A stretch of 64,000 nucleotides of DNA from Pseudopyrenochaeta lycopersici (taxonomy: Eukaryota > Ascomycota > Dothideomycetes > Pleosporales > Pseudopyrenochaetaceae), in assembly GCA_003313425.1 (NCBI GenBank), contig NHZP01000030.1:248001-312000 (forward strand). Direction: 5' to 3'. A program made the position numbers and the translations under genes. The notes beneath the pieces were generated by a model. That model did no database searches. It worked only from the letters and a program-made list of their open reading frames with translations, and was not told where the DNA came from. Positions 1 to 9,919 of this stretch are shown here, piece by piece; within the stretch, counting starts at the first letter, position 1, and each line of letters starts with the position of its first letter.

Positions 1-2839
1 GAAACAAGCATTTGAGAACTTGATAGCCTAGAGGTGTATCGAGCACTCTTAAATATGGCTATAGAGGCCAGTATTCTCAAGGAAACTTACATGAGATACT
101 GAAGATATTGAAACTTTACTGTATGACTTTACTGTATGACTTGGATTTGACCATTGTATGCGAAGGTAGAGTGAATAAAAAGGGGAAAAAATAATAACAC
201 GTACCCATCAAGGCTCAACAGACGGACTCCTGCATGATCGGGTTTGAATCGTATGATATATGGAGGTTGCCACTGTGTTGTACTTGGGTGCAATGGGCAA
301 CAGCTTAAGCAAATGACTGATTTGGTGTTTGTGCCTCCTACTAATGGCTTGCCGTAAGCCCGAACGCAATTGCTGCAGAGAACATGCCGACAAGGAAGGA
401 TGTGTTGCGGTGCCTGCATCAAACAGCAAAAACAGGTGGAGTGGCTCAGAAAATCGTTAGCAGATCCAATAAGAGCGTAGAGTTGATCCATGATGTCGCT
501 ATGTATCTTGAGGAGACAGGCTTCCTCAGACGCGCCTCGCTCATTCTCCAAATCCGCTTGAAGAAGTTGATGTATCTCGCGAATAACCTCTTTAATTCTG
601 GCGTTCCAGATTGGGTAGTATTCATCCGGTTTGAACCTCGAACGAAAACGCCCCGGCTTTATAATTCTCCCGGCTGCATTCTGATGACCTTTTGAACTAT
701 GATTGGTGGCAACATTGACACACATTTCTGTGTCTGTTCGAAATTCACAGGGAGCATGAAGGTCGCCAAATTCCTCCAATGCATCGCGACATTTGTCTTC
801 ATATGCTGTGAAGAGGTCCTCGGGTAGCCCTGGAATACATTTAGAGAGAAGTCATGCAACTGGAAGTGGTCCTACCTTTACGATGCCGGATGCAGTCAAG
901 CATTACGCTGGATGCAACCGGATAACAGAGGTGATCAAATATAGTTTCGCTATCGGCTCGGTGCCCATGTGACTGTATTGCGAGGGCAAGCTGAAGTATA
1001 TGACCACCAAAATCATCTGCTATTGGATTGTTTAATAAAGAAACTTCCCTGAAATTGAAGGGGGTATCAAGCGTCTCCGCAAAATGTTCAAAGGCAGACT
1101 GAAAATATAGGTTAAGTTCGTCCGAGTTAGAAAGCATGTTTACCTCCCGCTTTGCGGCGAACGAGGCATCACATGACTCTGTGATCATTTCGTGCAAGCC
1201 TTGAATTTGATCATTCAGAAGCTGGTATCGGCCTTTATACGGGATTCGTATAACTTTAAAGGTAGAATAGTAGCAATGGATTAAATCGATGATGCGCTCG
1301 ATAGGCTTTTTGCGTCGACGAGCTCTCCATAGCTTGGCTAGTCGGAGAAAGAACGGATGGCCATTGACTGGATGCAAGCACTCGTTGTTTGCGTTTAACA
1401 GATTTTGCGTTGCAGACTTGCTATCCCACTCGTCAACTGGACCGTCTAAGTCGGTGCTATTCAGGGCGATGATCGCATGGGGCAACGTGGGCTGGTTAAC
1501 TGATGTTTCCAAAGACGCCTCGCCCCATTCTAACAGTGGACGAAGGGTAGTGACCTCAAATGTCCTGAAATGAGTTAGTCATTATATGCCATTGTAAGAC
1601 ACGTATTTCTTTTGTAACTTTACAGGAAAATAATTGCGCGTAGGAAGTGTATTTATAGCATGCAGCCTGCACTGATGCATAGGTAGGCGAATTGTTTGAA
1701 AGGCATTGGGAATCCTCAGGCTGCGTCAAAGAAGAGATAGGGATGCTCATAGAAAATTCCTCAAGCTCTTCGAGCACGCTCAGTAGATAAGCAAATGAAA
1801 CGGGAGAGGTGCAGAAGCCCGCAACAGTTAAAAAGGCAAGGTAATTGAAGAGCATGTGACTAAATACGGATAGAAGTAAGATCAATAGCTGGACACGTAC
1901 CTTGAATCTCGAAGAACAAATACAATGACATCTGAGAATGTGTACAATATGCGCGGATACAGCTGTCCGACGGCATAGCCACGGGTTCTCTTCTCATCGG
2001 TGTTTGCCCAAGCCAAAGGGCGGGCACGACCAGGGGTTAGCCGTGGAAGTAATGTTTGGCTATCGTGTATGGATGTGCGATTCTCGATAGCACCGAGAGG
2101 CAAAGTCGTACCAGCATTGAATCCCTCACAGTCTGCGTAAAGTAGTGGTGTCGGCTTGTTGTGCCTACGGGGATCCACGTACAAATGTACGTCAGCGGAT
2201 GTCGGACTGTGTGTTTGCGTCGACGACCCAACAACAGGAGTGGGAAATAATGGGTTTCCGCTGCTTCTCCTTCGCTCCTGCAGCTGAATGAGCATCTTAA
2301 TCAACGTAGACTTGCCCGCGTCTACCTCACGGTCAGTATCACGTGATTTCTTCAGAAAGAGGGTCTCACTCGTCTGGCCTATGAACGATGCCAGTTGTGG
2401 ATACTTTTCTGTGCCATTGTTCAACGGGTGGCTCATCAATGTAGAGTATACATCGTGGTCAGCAAATGACGGACGACCATCTTCAGTTCTCCGAATTCCT
2501 CGTATAAAGTCAGTCCAAGCAACATCATGTTGGCAACTCAAAACATGCAGTAGAAGAAGTCGTACCAAACCAAGTTGTGTCTAGGTCGCGATAATGGAGG
2601 TTTTCCAGTTCGTCTCTCGTGTATCTCGGGTTGAGTATATGCTTCAGCTGAACGTACACATTATGTTTGGTTCTTTCATGTTCAAGCCCGTCGCGTCCCT
2701 TTCTATCTCCAGTATGTGGCGGAAAACGAGACCAGCATGTGTCGCACAGGAAACTGTCGCAGTCGATACAGTACCAGATTCGGCTGGCTGTCGAGGTGCA
2801 GTTCTGGCCAACGCAGGCTTCAGACTGCCGCGACGCCAT
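1..2839 (-). CDS. GBP-like GTPase / RING / patatin multidomain protein (partial, 3' end outside window)
   Basis: Exons by splice phase: 2566-2839, 2370-2498, 1901-2321, 876-1564, 205-829, then probably 1-45 onward. The first five give about 712 residues in one frame. A B-box-like finger comes first (Cys 9, 14, 24, 27, 32, 35; His 54, 59). Next is a G domain with Walker A GQTNAGKST (132-140) and a DCEG G3 motif (198-201), resembling the DTEG of GB1/RHD3-type GTPases. A RING-like Cys/His cluster spans about 637-682. The last complete residues, GVRLLSLDG, match the start of a patatin phospholipase domain. The join past 204 is unresolved: an acceptor at 46 keeps the frame and gives RLSSSQMLV, resembling the patatin RGLSSL segment, but other acceptors exist. 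The start ATG immediately precedes the finger. The paralogue at 24684-27083 aligns throughout and fixes the exon joins. A role in regulated lipase signalling or fungal self/non-self defence is inference. Confidence 0.75.
2322..2369 (-). other. 48-nt intron splitting the Walker A motif
   Basis: GT...AG intron with branch-like CTGAC. Removal joins GQT to AGKST through a new Asn codon and restores GxxxxGKST, matching GNTGAGKST in the paralogue. The 48 nt are stop-free and divisible by three, so retention would insert 16 residues into the nucleotide-binding loop without breaking the frame. Confidence 0.8.
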
Positions 2840-3668
2840 TGGGAGACGTTGGAGCTTCAGTCACTCCGTCTGAATAAGAGAACATTGATCCAGGCTGAGT
2901 TTGAGGTGACGAGGACGACATGTTGCGAGTGTCTTTCAGCCTGGCGCGACCGTGCATGTTGGCTGCTGTGCTTATCGACGCGCTCTGCAGACTGTCAGCT
3001 GCAGGTTAGCGAAAATGGCGTTCGGCCTCGCAGATGGCAATATATGGGACCGAATCAACCCCCGAAGCTAAAGCCTCATTATGGTGAAGTACAGGAAAGG
3101 CTAGACGATCAGGCCGACTGTTTCGGCAGTATTTGACTTTTTAAGGCAAGTGGGGAGACGAGTTCGTTACATTGATCCAGTGTTGGCGCACAGAGGCTGA
3201 CTTGCATATGTGCAAGCAAGCATCCCAGAGTGTGAGGCGCGAGGCTTAAAGGATAATAAATGGGAGGCTGGAGGCAAGCTGGGGCATACCGGAAGACGGC
3301 ACCGTTGGACACCCCCGTGCACAGGTAGAGACGACAACTATAGACTACAACGACATACACTACAATCTCAGAAACAGCCCATTGTACAGCCATCATAGTT
3401 CTAATCACTAAAATACTCAACATTAACTGTCCTAGGGAAGGATGGAGCAAAGCAGGTTAGTATAGCCATAAATGTCACCCATTTGGGCCCCGCTTCGTGC
3501 AGATCGCTTCTCTCTACGTCATGCTGTCCATCCACCTGGCTTTGCCATGTTCATTCGATCCAAAGTCACCAGTGAAAATTTGCCTATCCTTCTAGTCAGA
3601 AACCACTAAACATACACTCCATACAATCCGCGGCCAAGGGAAATGACAATTAGTCAAGATTATGCAGG
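2840..3668. other. Intergenic, no gene seen
   Basis: Lies between the 5' end of the GTPase gene and the 3' end of the exonuclease gene, both on the minus strand. Open frames here are short or antisense and resemble nothing I know. Confidence 0.6.
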
Positions 3669-5868
3669 TCATACCTGGGCATCTGGAGCAACGTTCCCAG
3701 GAGCGGAGTCGATAGATCCACGACCTCGACCGCGAGCAGACCCGGGACGTTGCCTTCCTCTATCAGGCCGACCTCGTCCTTGTAGGTGGCTGCGACCTGA
3801 GCCTCGAATATCACCCCGCTCTGATCCACCACGGTAGTTGCCTCTGGGGATCGGGTTGCCCCGTGATGAATCTCCACGACCACGACCACGACCACGGCCT
3901 CGTCCCCTCTCGCTACCGCCTCTTTCGGGATTGAAGACGCCGTCATGTTGAGTTGGGGACAGGTTTGGTGTATCAGTAATAGCAAGCGGTACCGGTGCAC
4001 CGCCGTCACCGTCCGCTTCGTTGTCGCTCCAACCCTCAGCCTCATCTATTGCTCTCTGCTTGGCATCGTTAACAGCAGAAGCAAGTCTCACCGCCCTTTC
4101 TTCGTTGCGCATACTATCCAGCTCTGCAGAGCCACGGATAGTGGCTTCACGAACGCAAATAGCCAGCAAAGCCTGGAGAGTGAAGACTGCATCATTACCA
4201 GCGTTATGCAGGTTAAACCCGGCGATGTCAAAATCCATAAGAATCCTACCCAAGTTTGTGGAGTTGTGTTCGCGGCGCCAAACTCTATACAGAACCGCTG
4301 TGTCTAGGGCTTCAAGGATATTTTCCACCTTACTTGGGTCGTATCCTAATTGCTGAAGGTATCGGACGTCACCCAGAGCGTCATGGCCGAGGAAGATTAT
4401 GTTACGCTTCTCGTTGTGGTCTGTGCTGGTCATGGGAGTGACTGCACCATCAGCACCGTTGGTATGATGCGCACCGAAGGGTGGATGGAAACAACCAGCA
4501 ACATATTGAGCAGCGTCTTTGAGAGGAGTAAAGGTTGACTCGCCAAAGTCGAAATTATCGGGACGGCCGGTGACAAACTTAGAGTTGACCAAGTGGCGGT
4601 ACTCATTGATTCGAAAATGACGGGCTCGGATTTTCTCCCTCCAGTTGGTGCCATCGATACCAGGTGCTACGCCTATTAAGTCATGAGTGTCAAGTGTAGC
4701 GACTCCAATTTCGGTGATCATGTGATGAGCTCTTTCATAAGACTCCACATCAATGCAGACGAACACTACAGATTGTTCAAAGAGGAATGGGGCAGGAAGT
4801 GCGGGATCAATGGCTTGTAGTGGGCGGGATTGTACTGTGCTGTGATTGACATTAGGACGAAGGCCGAGATACCGCTGGGCACGTTTGAATTGATCCGCCA
4901 TTGACTTCTGCTTTACGAGTCGGTCTTGCTGCTTCTTTGCTTTCGATGCTTTGTTCTTGGCGTTCTGGATCTCCCAAAGCTTCTCCATGAGCTGTTTGAA
5001 GTCTTCCAAGCTCCGACCATCCAGAGGAGCATGGGGGGACTCGCCGGCAGAGCGAAATGTGTTACTCGGAGCATTTTCAGTCATGGTGACGAACTCTTCG
5101 CGTGAACTGGAGCGTCCAAGATATCGAGGCAGGCAACGTGGATGATCAGGGAAACACACGACGAGGCCGTCTTTGCGCTGCTGGTCGGTGATTTTGAGAG
5201 ACAGCTTAAAGCGGCTGTTGATCTCTTTAAGTAAGGCTTGAACTTGATTGTCGTGGACGAGGATGATTGCTTTCGTAGGCTCAATGTCCCAAACGTAATA
5301 CCTGGGGCACATGTGAGTGTGAAATACTCTGCAGTGTCAAGTTGGAGGCTTACAATTCCCAGTCTCGCTCCCAAAACTTTCTTTGGAAGAATGTGGAGGC
5401 AATTTCTTGCATGTAGCTCCTATTGCAGAATTGATAGGGATACGTCGCCAATGCCTTGATTGGCGTGAAGTGATGGCGAGGCGATGCCAAATCTCCCCGC
5501 TGGAGACTGGTGGTCGCAGATCTGAGTGCAGGACTGAGTGGATGAGTTGGTGATTGTATGGAGCCCAGATTGTACGTGCTCTCGGCACCCTTTGCCCAGA
5601 TAAATTGGCCTTCAGAGTTGTCCTCGGTGACTGACTGCGCGTCCTTAGTATTCGAATTAGCGATAGTGCATATAGGTCGTTTATTTCGAGAAACAAGAGG
5701 TGTTCGCTGAGCCGGAGGCGGGGGTGGATTCAATAAAACACTCTCAAGGGCCTTATCGTCATCGGCCGATTCGGCCTCAGGTATTCTTGTGAAGGATCGA
5801 TCGGGTAGAGCGTCAATATCTGCTTGCACGAGCCTACGCACCTGCTCAAGGCGCGCTGATGAAGTCAT
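3669..5868 (-). CDS. Gfd2/YDR514C-like DEDDh 3'-5' exonuclease-fold protein with RGG tail
   Basis: Two exons, 5354-5868 and 3669-5301, separated by a 52-nt intron (5302-5353), giving about 715 residues. The start at 5868 is the first ATG fitting the conserved-looking part; an upstream in-frame ATG would add a hydrophobic stretch. The catalytic core has CIDVES (DxE), GHDALGDVRYL and HNAGNDAVFTLQALL, the three Exo motifs of DEDDh nucleases with the His present. The wording around them fits the fungal Gfd2/YDR514C family. The last ~90 residues are Arg/Gly-rich with repeated GRGRG and RGG-type units, a common RNA-binding tail and methylation target. A basic segment near 310-340 precedes the core. 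The coding end CAG-GTATGA resembles a splice donor, so one more short 3' exon is possible. Role is probably RNA or DNA end trimming; the substrate cannot be told from sequence. Confidence 0.82.
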
Positions 5869-6681
5869 GATGGAGATTCTGATTGGACGAAGTTGTTTGT
5901 GAGACAGACATGGAATGTAGAGGCAGCCAAGTAAGAAGGGCAAACAACCTGCAAGAAGGTGAGGTGGACTCACCAGAGACAAGAACGATTTTGATGGAAG
6001 GGCACCATCGGACAGCTTGGAGGCAGAATGAATATATCATCCATGTAGACCATTTTGGGACTCCATGCGTGATTGAGATGGCAGGCAGTTTTTAAGTTTA
6101 AGAAAAAGATGAAATATTCGTACCGATGCGGTTGAACACCATGTTCTCCTTGCTATATACAACGAACAAGGCGGCTTTCCTCTTCACATGTACAAGCCAA
6201 ATGTTCTAAATTTGTCCAAGGTTATTGTATGGCAGGACTGAACAATTGCCTAAGCTTGGACAGGAGGCATATTGAAGACTGGACCCTAGCACGCTAAAGT
6301 TAAGCCTGATGGTGGTAAGCTTAGAAAACCGGATTCGAAATGAAGCCGGCAGTCATGATCAACCAGATTGAGATTACAATACAATCGAGATGTAGAGATC
6401 TAAGGCGAGGAGTTCGGGGACTGCGGGGTCGGGACGATAACGCTGGCCTTGCGACATGCCCGTAAGATCGTCCCAGACTCACACCAAAACGGCTTAGTGG
6501 GTTATCACTGCACTTGTGGATGCGACGACGTCCAAGAAGCACCCCATCGCTGTCTGCCCGCATCGCATCTCGCGCCCTCTCTGTCGCGCTGATTTCACCC
6601 TACCCCTCCATCGACGCGTGGCTGGAGAGTCTGACGCGCGCGGCTGCCGTCTCTCACTACTCTGCCTCCCCGCGATGCGCC
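5869..6681. promoter_or_regulatory. Divergent intergenic region between exonuclease and ING/PHD genes
   Basis: The flanking genes diverge, so this holds both promoters and leaders. An in-frame ATG at 6514 lies upstream of the preferred start of the PHD gene; the extra residues look like leader. No specific regulatory site is recognised. Confidence 0.5.
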
Positions 6682-9213
6682 ATGTCTGAAGCAGAAGATG
6701 CGCCCGACATGGCCCAGCCCGCCCCGAATCCAGACGCGCAGACGACGGTGAACGACTTCCTCGACTATACCGAATTCTTCCCCTCCGACTTGGTGCGCTC
6801 GCTGACGCTCATTGGCGATCTTGACTCGACCTACCACGATGCTGTCCAGCAGGTCCACGAGCTCACGGTGCTCTACGGCAAGCTCCCCACCCTCTCTGAA
6901 CAGGAGCGCCCCGACCCTATACTTCTGCGCAAGCAGATCGCCCAGCAGCTGCAGACAGCCATCAATCAACGGGAGTTTGCCTTCACAGAGGCATCGCGGC
7001 TTTACGAGGTCACGGTGCGCCATTGCCAGCGCTCCTCTGTCATCAAGCGAAAGCTCCAGGCACAACCGCAGCCGCCGTCTCGCGACCCTACGCCGCCGCC
7101 AGTCTCTCCACAAGCCCAGCGATTGGTAAACCGCAACTACGAAAGACCCCCGCATCTCCGTCTGACCTTCGATGGCGGCCGTCATGGCTCGAATACTTCC
7201 CGAGCACGAGACCGACACAAGAAAACCACCATTTCTCTCCCTCGCGGACGTGCGAGAGCATACAGTACATCGTCCGATTCCTCCGGCGCAGACTCGGACG
7301 TCAGGTCGGCCATGGATGTGCTATCGCCACGGAAGCACAAGCAGAACAGGGACAGGCATCCAAAGCCAGGTCGGTCGCGGCCTCCTGGTGTACTAGGCAC
7401 AAATGTACATAGCTCAATCGCGGGTATCTCGACCAGTAACGCCCTTGCCCAGCTAGCACCGCCCCCGCCTGATGCAAAACCTGGAAGCAAGTGGGCGCCG
7501 TGGATGAAGTTAACCGAGTACGAGATGGCTGTGTTACGGAAGCAGATGAAAAAGAACGCCGTGTGGACACCCAGCCTCACCATGGTCAACCGTGAGCTTG
7601 AGCGGAAGCATCGAACAAGGGCCGACTATGAAAGGGAGTTGGCCCGTTGCGAAGGGGCGGGGGAAGAGCTCATCGATGAGGAGCCCGAAACCCTACAACA
7701 GATCATGACTGCCTCTGGACTGGGACAACTCGCGCCACATGGCCCTCCAGCAGAAGAATTGTCTGTGCCTACTGACGCCCTCAGAGACGACCCGAAAGAG
7801 GACCTGGGCTCTGTTAGCATCCGTCTCAAGCCGGTCCCGGCAAAAGAGGGACGAAGACTTGATCGCCTGTCGCAGCGGCAGCAAGCCATGCGTGATGCAC
7901 AGGAGCTTGTAGATGCTACAGAGAGGATCAAAGAAGCGGCTAACGGATTGAAAGAGCTGACATTTGGTTCCCACACGGTCTCAACACCTGCAAGCCAGAG
8001 AAAAAGACCCACTACCCGAACATCAAACAAGCGAAAACGCGACGCATCTCCGCTGCCTACGACCGATGGTGCTATCGAAGAGGATATGAGAGAAGGGTCT
8101 GTGGCAACCCAAGATAGTGAGCTGCCAGAACCCAAGCGTGCGCGGTTGCAGCTCATTGCTCCTGCACCCAACGCCGTCACATCTCCCATACCTACTCCTG
8201 CTTCTGTTGTCTCTACACCTATGGAACTCCCTCCGTCAGTCGCACCTTCACCTGTCACAAATAGCGCTGTACCGAGTTCGGAACTGGCGAATACGTCAAC
8301 AAATACCAGCACCGTACTGGTGCCGCTTGCGCCTGCTGGCCCGAGCACACCTAAGGTCAACAAGCTCGCTTCAAAAGAGCCGAGTCGACAACCTACGCCC
8401 ACTGTAACATCGCCAGTCGAACCTAAGACCTCACCTACTCCTTCAGGACCTACGACAACTCCGGCTCCACTTGCCTTGACAGCAACGGCTGCTTCATCAA
8501 GGCCAAGGCGCGAGTCTGTTGCTCCCAAGGCTCCTAGCCCACCAGCAGCACCTGGTCAACTTCCGAAGATATCGAAAATTTCCACTCCAGCCTCCGAGCC
8601 GACAACTGCGGCGCCAGCTCTCGCCACACGTCCTCGCTCTGCCCGTGGTCATGTCCCAACCCCTAAAGCGCAAAGTGAAGAGCCCAAGCCCAACGAAGTA
8701 GGTAGAGTCACCCGAGAGACTCGCCGCCATAGCATTTTCAGTCAATCTGCGCTTACGGCGCCCGCGCCTACCCGAATGAGCTCGCGTAAAAAACCGCCGC
8801 CAAAGGGCGAGGTTACTGCTGCTGAGAATGGCCAAAAAACAGTCACAAACGTTAAGCGCGCCCAAGGCAGTAAAAACAAGAAGAAGAAAAAGACCGAGGA
8901 AGAAAGTGAACAGGTGGATGATATCGATCCAGATGAGGAAAAGTATTGCATCTGCGACGACGTTAGTTACGGTCCGATGATCTCATGCGACAACAACGCA
9001 AGTCAGCGATATCCTATTCTTGTCACATCCGCTAATCGTTTGCAGTGTGACAGAGAATGGTTTCACCTTCCCTGCATGAACATGACCGAGGAAGATATTC
9101 CCTCTCGCCGCGCCAAATGGTACTGTCCTGACTGTCGTGCGTCGCTCGGTGTGGATGCGTATGGCAACCCGCTCGTACCGCCACCTCTGCCAGGTCGTCG
9201 TGGTAACAGGTAG
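6682..9213 (+). CDS. ING-family PHD-finger chromatin protein
   Basis: About 827 residues once the intron at 8998-9045 is removed. The N-terminal ~110 residues resemble the ING helical region (FLDYTEFFPSDLVRSL, then a coiled stretch). A long low-complexity middle (Pro/Thr/Ser/Ala-rich, with basic KRKR patches) follows. The C-terminal PHD finger, about 754-810, has CICDD, SCDNNCDREWFHLPC and WYCPDC, giving the C4HC3 ligands typical of ING proteins that read H3K4 methylation. ING proteins are subunits of histone acetyltransferase or deacetylase complexes in the nucleus. The start at 6682 (CGCCATGTC) is preferred over 6514 because homology-like sequence begins there. It is longer than yeast Yng1/Yng2/Pho23 because of the low-complexity linker, as is usual in filamentous fungi. 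Which complex it belongs to is not decidable here. Confidence 0.85.
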   Translation: MSEAEDAPDMAQPAPNPDAQTTVNDFLDYTEFFPSDLVRSLTLIGDLDSTYHDAVQQVHELTVLYGKLPTLSEQERPDPILLRKQIAQQLQTAINQREFAFTEASRLYEVTVRHCQRSSVIKRKLQAQPQPPSRDPTPPPVSPQAQRLVNRNYERPPHLRLTFDGGRHGSNTSRARDRHKKTTISLPRGRARAYSTSSDSSGADSDVRSAMDVLSPRKHKQNRDRHPKPGRSRPPGVLGTNVHSSIAGISTSNALAQLAPPPPDAKPGSKWAPWMKLTEYEMAVLRKQMKKNAVWTPSLTMVNRELERKHRTRADYERELARCEGAGEELIDEEPETLQQIMTASGLGQLAPHGPPAEELSVPTDALRDDPKEDLGSVSIRLKPVPAKEGRRLDRLSQRQQAMRDAQELVDATERIKEAANGLKELTFGSHTVSTPASQRKRPTTRTSNKRKRDASPLPTTDGAIEEDMREGSVATQDSELPEPKRARLQLIAPAPNAVTSPIPTPASVVSTPMELPPSVAPSPVTNSAVPSSELANTSTNTSTVLVPLAPAGPSTPKVNKLASKEPSRQPTPTVTSPVEPKTSPTPSGPTTTPAPLALTATAASSRPRRESVAPKAPSPPAAPGQLPKISKISTPASEPTTAAPALATRPRSARGHVPTPKAQSEEPKPNEVGRVTRETRRHSIFSQSALTAPAPTRMSSRKKPPPKGEVTAAENGQKTVTNVKRAQGSKNKKKKKTEEESEQVDDIDPDEEKYCICDDVSYGPMISCDNNASQRYPILVTSANRLQCDREWFHLPCMNMTEEDIPSRRAKWYCPDCRASLGVDAYGNPLVPPPLPGRRGNR
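8998..9045 (+). other. GC-AG intron of 48 nt inside the PHD finger
   Basis: Donor GCAAGT, branch-like GCTAATC and acceptor TTTGCAG. Removal joins SCDNN to CDREWFH, restoring canonical PHD spacing; no GT donor fits. The stretch is stop-free and a multiple of three, so unspliced mRNA would encode a finger with a 16-residue insertion. Confidence 0.8.
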
Positions 9214-9919
9214 GTCCTCCCTTTCTCCCGATTGAGCGTGTACTGAGCTTCAGAGGGGGTGGAGCACTTAGGGGCGTCTAGGTCTGCATGAGCTCGGACT
9301 TATGAGTATAAGCTCTGTGGATAAATGGCAAGATGGGATGTGGCATTGGCGTTTGGAGAAGCCGGTAGGATACGCCGCATATCGTGGATTATGATGCGTT
9401 TTGTGGGAGGTTATTGTCTGGCTTCGAATATTCTCAGCTGCAAGTCGATTGTGCAAGGGCATGGGTATGGGGAAAATACATGGTGTTTTGGAGTACGCAG
9501 CTTGCTCCACGGACAGCTGTTGCAAGGAAATGGCATACATTTCTCTATTGTGAACTGATGCCATTGTGTTGCACTTTCGTCCACATTGACCCACTCACTT
9601 GGTCGACACTTGACGCGCACCTGCAGCGGGAGATGGGCAAGCGCGTCCCCACACTTGCGGTAACTTTTAGCGAACACGAAGAGTGAGGGGCTCAGACACC
9701 CTCGAGCTGAGCCTCAAGCAAGAACACCCTGTAATCGCGGCCAGCTGTGCAAAACTCTGCACATCAACTTGCCTCCATTTAATCGCCGCGTGCATCCCAC
9801 AGCGTATTTCAGTCTGCTCTTGATATCCCTCCGTTCGCTCTGTTTCGTCCTCATAGGTACAGGGACCCTTTCCAGATCTCAGCCTTGTCTGCACCGAGCG
9901 TGCTGGCTTTACGATCAAC
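9214..9919. other. Intergenic, no gene seen
   Basis: 3' region of the PHD gene and 5' region of the next plus-strand gene. Short overlapping open frames only. Confidence 0.6.

Noticed and set aside
7626..8528. 300-codon minus-strand frame opposite the ING/PHD gene
   Set aside because: Antisense shadow of a GC-biased low-complexity coding region; Gly/Ser/Val-rich as expected of the reverse of Pro/Thr/Ala codons.
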